Positions 13,975 to 19,966 of a stretch of DNA of 23,272 nucleotides are shown here, piece after piece. Origin of the DNA: a virus; the IMG/VR virus record IMGVR_UViG_3300011187_000062, positions 1 through 23,272 of that record; one strand, 5' to 3'. Below the pieces are notes generated by a model. That model had not been told where the DNA came from, did no database searches, and worked only from the letters and a program-made list of their open reading frames with translations. The position numbers were made by a program, and so were the translations under genes. The first letter of the stretch is position 1. The number at the start of each line of letters is the position of its first letter.

Positions 13975-16262
13975 CAGATGTCCGTCCCATCGAACCCGCT
14001 GAAGTCCTCAGCCTCGTCCTCCGCGACCTCCAGCAGGACGCCGGTCTTGTTGAAGTCCCAGACGTAGACGGCCGTGGTTGGTGTGCCCGTACGCGTGAGG
14101 TCGATGGTGTATCGCTTCTTGCGCACGTCCTCCTCGTCGGTGTTGATGGTGATGAGCACGTCGGAGTCCTGCAGGTACGACGAGGAGTAGCCGGTGCTGC
14201 TCGCGGTCACGCCGTGCTTCTTGGTGGTCTTCCACCCCAGCGCCTGCGTGGTGATGACGATGGGGACGTCGCTCTTCTGGGCCAGCCGCTTCAGGCTGCG
14301 GGTGATGTTGGTCAGCGCCTGCGGGGAGCCGGTGTCCTCACCCTGCTCGTCATCCATCATGTAGACCCCGTCGATGAAGACGATGTCGGGGTTGTGGGTC
14401 TCAATCTGGCTGGCTATGGCGGTGACGGTGGTCATCGAGTGGGGGTCCTCCGCGATGATGAACCCGCCCATGTTGCGCTCGCGGTAGCGGAAGGACTTCT
14501 GCACCTTCTTGCGCTCGCTGCTCCGCAGGCGCCCCTGCTGCATGCGCGTCAGCGAGACATGGGAGTTCAGCGCGTGGTAGCGCTCCTCCTGCTCGGTCAC
14601 GCTCATCTCGAAGGACACGAACAGCGGCCGGTACCCCCAGCGGCTGGCCTCGATGGCAGACCTCAGGGTGACCAGAGAGTTGTGGGTTACGACGTAGTCC
14701 TCGGTCACGTACAGGGAGTCATCGGCTGCCACCGTGATGCACTGGGAGTCCTGTGGCTCAACCTCCTCGACGGAGACAATCCGTCGTGACGGCGGCCTCT
14801 TCTGTGCCGACCCCGTCGCGGCCCAAGCCTCCGACTTCCGAGCCAACCCGAAGGGAGAGCCGGCCTCAGTCGGGAGCCTGATGGACACGGTGTACGACAC
14901 CCTGTGCTCGCCCTCCTTGGGGCGCACCGTGGCAACCCCACCGAGTCCCCGAACCAAGTCGCACACGCCGTCCCGAAGACCTTCGCTAGACGTGTAGAAG
15001 CACACGGACTTGCCGTTCATACCCCCGTCGGCGTCCATAAGCCCCCGCAGCAACTCCATCCTGTTCGCAGGAGAACTGCGCAGGTACACCTCGGGGATGA
15101 ACTTATCCACGGAGAAGCGACCCCATAGGCCGAGCGTCTTAAGCGCGCTGACAACAGGGTTGTGAGGCATCGAGCCTTTGTTGAACCGTACGACCCAGTG
15201 GTTGTCCGTCTGCGAGGTGCTCGTGGCTCCGGGGGAAGACACCTCCGCGTACCGGACCAGCACCTCGTCCCCCGACGAAAGAGTCGGGCCTCCCGGCCGG
15301 AAAGAGCCGTCGCCGAGGAGGAGGCCCATAAGCCGAGGCTCCAAGAGCAGGTGGCTCGTCGCTGAGAACTGAGAGACACCGGCTACGGGCACATACAGGT
15401 CCCGTGTCTTGCCGCTCGACAGGAGGGCAAGCACCTCTACCGTGGTAAGAACCCGCTCCTTCTTGTTGTGCGGGAGCGTCTGCCACAGATGCTCTCCGCA
15501 CGCCTCGGTGGACCCGCCGTCGGAGAACGACACGCGGTAAGTGGGGACGACCCCTTGGGGGTGGACAGCCTCCACGCGAGTGGGGGCTCCACTGCTTCCG
15601 ATGACGAAGTCCCCTACGGCTAGGCGACCCATCTGCCTCCACCCGTAAGGGGTCAGCACAGGCGTAGTCAGAGGCTGCGCCTTACCGCTCTTGGGCAGGC
15701 CGGTGATGGTCACCAACTGCTGAGGCCTCAGGCCACCGAGGTTGTGGTCCAGCGCGGGCAGACCGAGGGGGATGCCCTTGATGGAGCGGTTGTCCTTCGC
15801 GTCAGCGAGGTACTTCATCCACCACTCAGAGCCCCTACGAGCGATGTCGACCGCCCGAAGGTTGCCCCCGCGCTCGTGGTAGTCCTGCAGCATCACCGAC
15901 AGGGTTGCTGCGGCGCGGTCCATATCGGTCTTGGAGACGCGCTCGTCGGTGTCTATCTCACCAGCGGCTTCGCGGATGCCGTCGAACAGCAGGCCGAAGC
16001 GGGTGTCGTTGAGCACCTCGGTGACGTAGTACGACAGGGGCTCGGAGGCCTCGGGGTCGTGCAGCAGCGCGTCAGGGAAGTCCTGCTCCACGGTCTTGCG
16101 GGTGGGCAGTTCCTTGTGGTCCAGCCAGAACTCGCGGACGAACTCGAACGCCTTGCGCGGCGCGTCCTCGTGGAAGTCCTTCTGGGTGATGCCTTCGTCG
16201 ATTATCTGCTTGAAGTCGCCATCCCGCAGGAGGGCTGTCAGCAGTGAGCGTGGGGCATCCAT
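13974..16262 (-). CDS. dnaB: DnaB-family replicative helicase interrupted by an intein
   Basis: The precursor is 762 residues; without the intein (195-528) about 428 remain, typical for a phage DnaB. The N-terminal part is helical (LLTALLRDGDFKQIIDEGIT) as in the DnaB N-domain, with a linker that precedes GLPALDHNLGGLRPQQLVTI. Walker A is split: GLPKSGK (188-194) / SLVTL. The C-extein carries FVSFEMS (motif H1a), DIVFIDGVYM (Walker B, H2), VITTQALG (H3) and a late TYSSSYLQDSDVLI-like sensor region (sequence STGYSSSYLQDSDVLI). It should be the hexameric fork helicase, loaded by the DnaC-like protein two genes upstream. ATG 16262 forms TGATG with the preceding stop; the stop overlaps the primase start. 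Confidence 0.95.
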   Translation of the reverse strand: MDAPRSLLTALLRDGDFKQIIDEGITQKDFHEDAPRKAFEFVREFWLDHKELPTRKTVEQDFPDALLHDPEASEPLSYYVTEVLNDTRFGLLFDGIREAAGEIDTDERVSKTDMDRAAATLSVMLQDYHERGGNLRAVDIARRGSEWWMKYLADAKDNRSIKGIPLGLPALDHNLGGLRPQQLVTITGLPKSGKAQPLTTPVLTPYGWRQMGRLAVGDFVIGSSGAPTRVEAVHPQGVVPTYRVSFSDGGSTEACGEHLWQTLPHNKKERVLTTVEVLALLSSGKTRDLYVPVAGVSQFSATSHLLLEPRLMGLLLGDGSFRPGGPTLSSGDEVLVRYAEVSSPGATSTSQTDNHWVVRFNKGSMPHNPVVSALKTLGLWGRFSVDKFIPEVYLRSSPANRMELLRGLMDADGGMNGKSVCFYTSSEGLRDGVCDLVRGLGGVATVRPKEGEHRVSYTVSIRLPTEAGSPFGLARKSEAWAATGSAQKRPPSRRIVSVEEVEPQDSQCITVAADDSLYVTEDYVVTHNSLVTLRSAIEASRWGYRPLFVSFEMSVTEQEERYHALNSHVSLTRMQQGRLRSSERKKVQKSFRYRERNMGGFIIAEDPHSMTTVTAIASQIETHNPDIVFIDGVYMMDDEQGEDTGSPQALTNITRSLKRLAQKSDVPIVITTQALGWKTTKKHGVTASSTGYSSSYLQDSDVLITINTDEEDVRKKRYTIDLTRTGTPTTAVYVWDFNKTGVLLEVAEDEAEDFSGFDGTDI
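14679..15680 (-). other. Class 3 intein with LAGLIDADG endonuclease, in DnaB
   Basis: A 334-residue in-frame insertion between Lys194 and Ser529 of DnaB. It starts AQPLTTPVLTPYG and ends VVTHN, with +1 Ser. The signature is Trp66 (CGEHLW), Cys314 (SQCITVAADDSLYV) and Thr332 (VTHN). Endonuclease motifs LMGLLLGDGS and LLRGLMDADGG are intact. It has several A/T-rich codons and shares short exact DNA stretches with the polymerase intein, for example AAGTCCCCTACG at 15607-15618 and 6015-6026 (plus strand), which the helicase intein lacks. Class 3 inteins at this P-loop site are known in phage DnaB proteins, so this one has precedent. Splicing rebuilds GKS of the ATP-binding loop. Confidence 0.95.
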
Positions 16263-16690
16263 CAGTTAGGCAGATCGAAGTTGTCGGGGTTCCAGAGGTA
16301 GATTTCGGCGTCGCCCAGCAGGCCCTTGTAGGCATCGGCGCCGTGGTAGACCCCGAAGTGCTCGATGCTCATCTCGTCCAGCAGTCGTGGGTCGTCGGCG
16401 TACAGCATCTGGTCGATGGCTGCGTGCTCGGACCGTAGGCGCTGCTCAATGGCGTCGGCCGCGCGCTTGCCGAAGAACGTGATGGCGTCCATGACGTAGG
16501 CCGAGTGGTCCCACGCGTCGCGGAGGCGGGCACTCATGCGGGCGTCGGTGACCCAGCCGTTCAGCGCGCGGGTGGGGTACAGCCGCATCAGGGTGTCGGT
16601 CTCGTCGAACTCGCGCTCCTTGCTGGGCAGGGCGATGAGACCCTCCCAGACCATGAGCAGGCGCGGTGCAGGGGAGTCGTTGATGCTCAT
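16262..16690 (-). CDS. Unknown 142-residue replication-cluster protein
   Basis: No family recognised. Start MSINDSPAPRLLMVWEGLIA; the middle is helical (ARLRDAWDHSAYVMDAITFF, then KRAADAIEQRLRSEH), and it ends EIYLWNPDNFDLPN. No metal or nucleotide motif is seen. Its start overlaps the helicase-loader stop as ATGA and its stop forms TGATG with dnaB, so it sits between loader and helicase in a translationally coupled chain. That position suggests a helper of helicase loading, but this is inference from order only. Confidence 0.82.
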   Translation of the reverse strand: MSINDSPAPRLLMVWEGLIALPSKEREFDETDTLMRLYPTRALNGWVTDARMSARLRDAWDHSAYVMDAITFFGKRAADAIEQRLRSEHAAIDQMLYADDPRLLDEMSIEHFGVYHGADAYKGLLGDAEIYLWNPDNFDLPN

Positions 16691-17283
16691 GCGCGGCGCC
16701 GGTCGTCACCTGTGATGGCGATGGGCGGGAACGCCTCGTGGATGAACGACGACATCGCGTCACCGAACCGGGTCTTGATGGAGGACAGTCCCATGTTGCT
16801 GGTCAGCAGCGTCGGCAGCGAGTGGTCGAAGCGGTCACGCAAGAGGAACTCAATCTCGTCCTCGATGAACCTCGTGTGCGTGGTGTGCTCCTTGCCCCAG
16901 TCGTCGAAGACGAGCAGGTCACAGTCGGTGCGCAACCACTTCGTCCATCCCGTGACGTTCTCGTGCCGCTCCCAGACCTCAGCGAGGCTCTCAGGGGGCG
17001 CGGCCTTGGCCATGCTCTCAAGGCTCATGCGGGCCTGCAGCGCGTGCTGGTACTTCAGCGAGGTGACGTAGCCGACGGACACGCCGGTCACGGCCTCGGC
17101 GGACCTCGCTGCCCAGCAGGCGCTCGCGGTCTTGCCCGAGCCCGGGGGGCCCAGCAGGGAGAAGCCCTGCGCTCCACCGTCGTAGGCGGCGACCCACTCC
17201 GCGACGGGCTCCTGTGAGGGCAGGGGTACGAACCAGTCGAGGACGTCGTCGAAGCGGTCGGGGAGTGGTGCTGAGAAGGTCAT
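16687..17283 (-). CDS. DnaC-like AAA+ helicase loader
   Basis: About 198 residues from ATG 17283, which has AGAGGA about 7 bases upstream; the frame stays open 23 codons further, but that part is intergenic and has no ribosome site. Walker A is GPPGSGKT (45-52), Walker B DLLVFDDWGKE (122-132), and sensor 1 is L-P-T-L-L-T-S-N-M, as in DnaC/DnaA-type ATPases. The C-terminus ends with a basic DDRRRA. It should place the intein-bearing DnaB onto phage DNA, probably guided by the initiator upstream. Its own GSGKT is uninterrupted, even though its DNA there matches the SNF2-type helicase insertion site over 17 bases. The stop overlaps the next start as ATGA. Confidence 0.9.
   Translation of the reverse strand: MTFSAPLPDRFDDVLDWFVPLPSQEPVAEWVAAYDGGAQGFSLLGPPGSGKTASACWAARSAEAVTGVSVGYVTSLKYQHALQARMSLESMAKAAPPESLAEVWERHENVTGWTKWLRTDCDLLVFDDWGKEHTTHTRFIEDEIEFLLRDRFDHSLPTLLTSNMGLSSIKTRFGDAMSSFIHEAFPPIAITGDDRRRA
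17127..17143 (-). other. Unoccupied intein-site look-alike in the loader Walker A box
   Basis: The minus-strand sequence GGGCTCGGGCAAGACCG is identical to the rejoined SNF2-type helicase insertion site, whose left part is at 12926 upward and right part at 11905 downward. It encodes the same GSGK-T junction. No intein is present. RecA also has an empty, less similar site (GGCAAGAC at 3970-3977). Confidence 0.7.
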
Positions 17284-17469
17284 CGAGAGTTCCTCTGCGT
17301 ATCTGGCGTCGAGTGGTGCTTCGCGGTTCCAACAACCAACCCCTGCATCCACCGCAGGCCCGAGGAAGGGCCAAGGACACAGGGGCTAGTCGTTGGTGGC
17401 CTACTTTGGGATGTTGGCTTCTCGGGACCGACACACAAACGGAGACCACTGCTGACGCTAACGGACGGG
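17284..17469. other. 186-base intergenic region between initiator and helicase loader
   Basis: No open frame of note. It holds two overlapping hairpins: CCTGC (17342-17346) with GCAGG (17354-17358), and GGCCC (17357-17361) with GGGCC (17368-17372); the two share bases and could be alternatives. No T-run follows and I saw no convincing -35/-10 pair. The loader's ribosome site is at its left end. It may hold mRNA control structures or initiator binding sites. Confidence 0.45.
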
Positions 17470-18234
17470 TCAGGCATTGTCAAGGCTCCAGTCGGAGTTG
17501 CTGTCATCAGCCTCGTCGTACACCTCGGGCTGCTCACCGTGGTAGTCAGCCCAGATGGCAGCACGGCGAGCGAGGAACGACTTCCAGACTGGCACACCGT
17601 CGCTGACGTAGCGCGCCATGTTGGCCGCGAAGTAGTCGATGATGGCTCGGAGTTCGGCGGCGTCGATGCCCTCGTTGACCCACGTTCGGAAGTTGGCAGC
17701 GAGGGCCTTCTTGTTGCTCACGCCGGGCGGCACATGCGAGTGCCCAGCGAACTGCGTGACCCTCGTCGCGAAGTGGTTGGCGAGGTCGAACGGGGTCCAG
17801 TTTTTCTCCCCTCGACGGCGGGTCCGATTTCCCGTTTGCGGGGAGGTGAGGGGGGAGGGATGTTCCCTATCCCCCCGTAGGGGGGTAGGGGAACTTCCTG
17901 AGTCCCCGAGCCTCTTGCTTGGAAGACTCCCGCGCGCGGGCGCGCCGGGGCGCACGAGGCGACCAGATATTTCCAGCAGGTCGGCGTGGTGGTCCACGAC
18001 CTCAGCCGTGGTCGCTGGGACCGTGACCCGGCCGTTGGCGGACAGCGTCACGGCCTCGATGTCGACGAGGATGCCGAGCCGCCCGCGGTAGTCGCTGTGG
18101 GTCCAGCCGAGGCGCTGGCAGACCTGCTCGGCGGTGTCCCGCACGGTGCCGGTCTTGGCCTTTCGCTTGCGGACCATCAGCACCAGCAGCAGGCGCTCCT
18201 CGTCGGTCAGGTCAGCGATGTCGTTCGGATTCAC
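17470..18234 (-). CDS. Putative replication initiator (winged-helix protein with long linker)
   Basis: A 254-residue protein from GTG 18234. Residues 8-75 look like a winged helix-turn-helix (TDEERLLLVLMVRKRKAKTG, then DTAEQVCQRLGWTHSDYRG). Residues about 95-145 are a Ser/Pro/Arg/Gly linker. The C-terminal part, FDLANHFATRVTQFAGHSHV to KSFLARRAAIWADYHG, is helical and ends acidic. An N-terminal DNA-binding domain, linker and helical C-domain just upstream of a DnaC-like loader is the layout of phage initiators such as lambda O, but I do not recognise the family directly. The GTG has only a G-run (GGGGGT) as ribosome site, within a small inverted repeat TGACC/GGTCA (18238-18253) that could restrict its translation. 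The linker DNA is unusually structured; see the separate entry. Confidence 0.68.
   Translation of the reverse strand: MNPNDIADLTDEERLLLVLMVRKRKAKTGTVRDTAEQVCQRLGWTHSDYRGRLGILVDIEAVTLSANGRVTVPATTAEVVDHHADLLEISGRLVRPGAPARGSLPSKRLGDSGSSPTPLRGDREHPSPLTSPQTGNRTRRRGEKNWTPFDLANHFATRVTQFAGHSHVPPGVSNKKALAANFRTWVNEGIDAAELRAIIDYFAANMARYVSDGVPVWKSFLARRAAIWADYHGEQPEVYDEADDSNSDWSLDNA
17831..17946. other. Candidate replication origin: palindromes and G-runs inside the initiator gene
   Basis: Within about 115 bases of the initiator linker lie several structures. These are CCCG/CGGG around TTTG (17831-17842), plus-strand G-runs at 17840-17843, 17850-17855, 17857-17859 and 17880-17885, and a 33-base hairpin at 17862-17894. 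That hairpin has six C pairing with six G around GTA, then GTTCCCTA against TAGGGGAAC with one-base bulges. There is also a perfect 12-base palindrome CCCGCGCGCGGG (17929-17940) and GGCGCGCC (17939-17946). Nothing comparable was seen in neighbouring genes. In lambdoid phages the origin lies in the linker of the O gene, so an origin here is plausible, but no clear iterons or AT-rich unwinding element were found. Confidence 0.42.
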
Positions 18235-18360
18235 GGTTGACCCCCGGAGGTCAGTCGGTTAGGTTGCTTGGCACTCGGGAACGCATCGCACCCCACGGAG
18301 CCAGACTTGACGCACAGGACGCAGGGCCAGAAACCGCTCCCAGCCCCACGTCCCGGGCCG
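18235..18360. other. 126-base intergenic region upstream of the initiator
   Basis: No gene is supported here. It contains the small inverted repeat TGACC (18238-18242) / GGTCA (18249-18253) close to the initiator GTG, and otherwise GC-rich sequence. I saw no convincing promoter or terminator. Confidence 0.4.
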
Positions 18361-19509
18361 TCAGCGAGCGTCCTCGAACGTGACTCCGAAGGCAGCAGCG
18401 GCCTTGACCGCCTCCTCGACATCGCCGTCGTAGAGCGCCAGCAGTTCCACGAGGTCAGCGAAGGCGACGTGCACCATCGCCGGTCGGGCGTCCACGGTGT
18501 AGCCGTTGTAGGTCCCCGACGAGTTCTCGTTCGTGCCGTCGCTGAAGGTGACCGTGGGCTCCCCCCCGACGTAGGCGTCCTCCTGCACGGTGGCAACCTC
18601 GACGTCCTGCGCCTCTGGCTCCTCCTCGTCCTCGTCGGGCGAGTCGTCGCTGTCCGCAGAGTCCACGCTGTCGTCGCTGTCGGCCGAGTCCTCGCTACCG
18701 AGGTCCTCTTCCGGCTCCTCGTCGGACGTCTCCGCAGCCTGCATCGTCTCCCAGAGCGAGTCCAGCACCTCGTCCACCATCGTCTTGGTGTGCATGCCCT
18801 TGTACTGCTCGATGCCGAGATAGGCGAGGGTCTTCTCCATGGCGCCCCGGCCAATCTGGCTGGCCAGCGCCTTGGTGTCAGCGTCGCCCGAGTCGGAGTC
18901 GCTCAGCGCCTCGTGCAACTTGTCCAGCGCCACCTTGACCTTGGGGTGCAACTTCTCCTCCGGGTCCGGCGGTGCGGAGTCATCGGGGTTGACCGCTTCC
19001 ATCTCGTCGTCCTCCGGCTCCTCGACGTGCTCGGGCTCGACGTCCTCGGCTTCTTCCACCGCGACATCGAACTCCAGCATCCCGCCGACGACGTCGTAGA
19101 CGACGCGGCCGTCCTCGACGAACACCATCACGTCCTCCGCGAGGTCCTCGTCGTTCTCGTCGAACAGGCACAGGGCGTGGGTGAAGTCACTGCGTGTCAT
19201 CACGCCTGCGTAGACGTCGTCGTAGCGCTCCACGACGGCGCCCTCGGAGGTGAGGTCTTCGAGCAACTTGAGGTCGTCGACCTTCTCGTCGTCCGTCGGC
19301 GCCAGAACGACGGGCTCGTCGGTGAAGTACTCGCTCTCCATGGCGTAGTCGAACGCCACGTCCGTGGTTGCGGACCAGTCGCTGTCCGCGAAGAACACGG
19401 CGGTGACGGGGTAGTCGAAGTCCTCGTTGCCGAAGAACTCGTCAGCCACGCGGTTGAAGTTGCGGCGGGGGAACTCCCCAGTGCCGAAGATAAGGATTTC
19501 AGTGCTCAT
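18361..19509 (-). CDS. Unknown very acidic 382-residue protein
   Basis: No family recognised. Residues 1-145 look folded, possibly Rossmann-like: TEILIFGTGEFPRRNFNRVA, a V-T-A-V-F-F-A-D-S-D strand, and alternating strands and helices. Residues about 150-185 and 260-305 are runs of Asp/Glu/Ser (for example SEDSADSDDSVDSADSDDSP), surely disordered and strongly negative. Between them is a helical segment (KVKVALDKLHEALSDSDSG, then EKTLAYLGIEQYKGMHTKTM). The C-terminus ends with FADLVELLALYDGDVEEAVK, a helical piece. ATG 19509 has only GGAAG upstream. It lies between the membrane protein and the initiator. Such charge could mimic DNA or bind basic proteins, but no function is established. Confidence 0.8.
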   Translation of the reverse strand: MSTEILIFGTGEFPRRNFNRVADEFFGNEDFDYPVTAVFFADSDWSATTDVAFDYAMESEYFTDEPVVLAPTDDEKVDDLKLLEDLTSEGAVVERYDDVYAGVMTRSDFTHALCLFDENDEDLAEDVMVFVEDGRVVYDVVGGMLEFDVAVEEAEDVEPEHVEEPEDDEMEAVNPDDSAPPDPEEKLHPKVKVALDKLHEALSDSDSGDADTKALASQIGRGAMEKTLAYLGIEQYKGMHTKTMVDEVLDSLWETMQAAETSDEEPEEDLGSEDSADSDDSVDSADSDDSPDEDEEEPEAQDVEVATVQEDAYVGGEPTVTFSDGTNENSSGTYNGYTVDARPAMVHVAFADLVELLALYDGDVEEAVKAAAAFGVTFEDAR

Positions 19510-19530
19510 GGTTGGTCTTCCAGTGTTGGG

Positions 19531-19812
19531 TTAGCGCCGTCCAGAGAGGCGCTGGTCGAGAATGGACAGGAGCCTCACGCGGTCCGCCCCAGCCAGCAGC
19601 AGTCGGATGACTACGTGCAGGACGTGGGCGAGAGCGAGCGAGGTTCCCCAGAGGGTCCAGTCCACGCCACCCGAGATGAGCAGCGCGAGCAGGAACGAGA
19701 CCGCCGCAGCGACAGCGAACTTCACGGCCGACGACATCGGTGGCAGGAAGCGCAGCGTCTTGATGACGTCCACGATTGCCTGCGTTAGTGCGGCGATGAC
19801 GAAGGGTGTCAC
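19531..19812 (-). CDS. Small membrane protein, possible holin
   Basis: 93 residues from GTG 19812, with GAGGAGAGG upstream. A mildly hydrophobic N-terminal helix (FVIAALTQAIVDVIK) is followed by two strong membrane segments: AVKFAVAAAVSFLLALLISG (about 30-49) and TLWGTSLALAHVLHVVIRLL (about 53-72). A positively charged tail (LDQRLSGRR) follows. Size, two or three spans and a basic C-terminus fit phage holins, and the tail/replication boundary is a possible place for one. However, no endolysin is visible nearby, so holin is only a suggestion. It is the first gene after the candidate promoter and inverted repeats at 19837-19892. Confidence 0.72.
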   Translation of the reverse strand: MTPFVIAALTQAIVDVIKTLRFLPPMSSAVKFAVAAAVSFLLALLISGGVDWTLWGTSLALAHVLHVVIRLLLAGADRVRLLSILDQRLSGRR

Positions 19813-19836
19813 GGTTGGCCTCTCCTCGGAGAAGCA

Positions 19837-19865
19837 ACCCTACCTGTACAACTCTGGAAACTCAA
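19837..19865 (-). promoter_or_regulatory. Candidate promoter (TTGAGT-17-TAGGGT)
   Basis: On the minus strand TTGAGT (19865-19860) and TAGGGT (19842-19837) are spaced by exactly 17 bases, in a gap that is clearly richer in A/T than its surroundings. It would transcribe the membrane protein, the acidic protein and probably the replication genes. The -10 match is moderate. The -35 is covered by an inverted repeat, which suggests control by a repressor. Confidence 0.45.
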
Positions 19866-19892
19866 CCTGAATCGCTAGGTTGAACAGGTCAA
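19862..19892. promoter_or_regulatory. Operator-like inverted repeats over the -35 region
   Basis: TCAACCT (19862-19868) and AGGTTGA (19877-19883) form a perfect 7-base inverted repeat with an 8-base spacer, overlapping the -35 hexamer. Adjacent to it, TTGA-N5-TCAA (19880-19892) is another dyad. Paired half-sites over a promoter are typical of repressor operators. The binding protein is not known; the MerR-like protein in this window is one candidate. Confidence 0.42.
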
Positions 19893-19966
19893 CTGGGCGA
19901 CAACTTTAGTTAGCACCCCAGATTCAGGGAGAATCATCGAACTGGAGAGCGAATGACCTGTTCAAC
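19879..19966. repeat. 13-base inverted repeat flanking the end of the tail gene
   Basis: GTTGAACAGGTCA at 19879-19891 recurs as its exact reverse complement at 19954-19966, inside the last codons of the gpI-like tail gene. A second pair, CTGAATC (19867-19873) and GATTCAG (19921-19927), overlaps that gene's stop codon. Two copies of one 13-base word in opposite orientation suggest a pair of protein-binding sites, or a large stem-loop in the tail transcript. No T-run follows. Confidence 0.5.

Noticed and set aside
17284-17469. Promoter upstream of the helicase loader
   Set aside because: The best hexamer pairs, such as TTGTGT with AACATC at 17 bases, match consensus too weakly to report.
18268-19788. 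Plus-strand open frame of 506 codons
   Set aside because: It lies opposite the acidic protein and part of the membrane protein. Its repetitive Val/Leu/Arg sequence is the complement of Asp/Glu codons.
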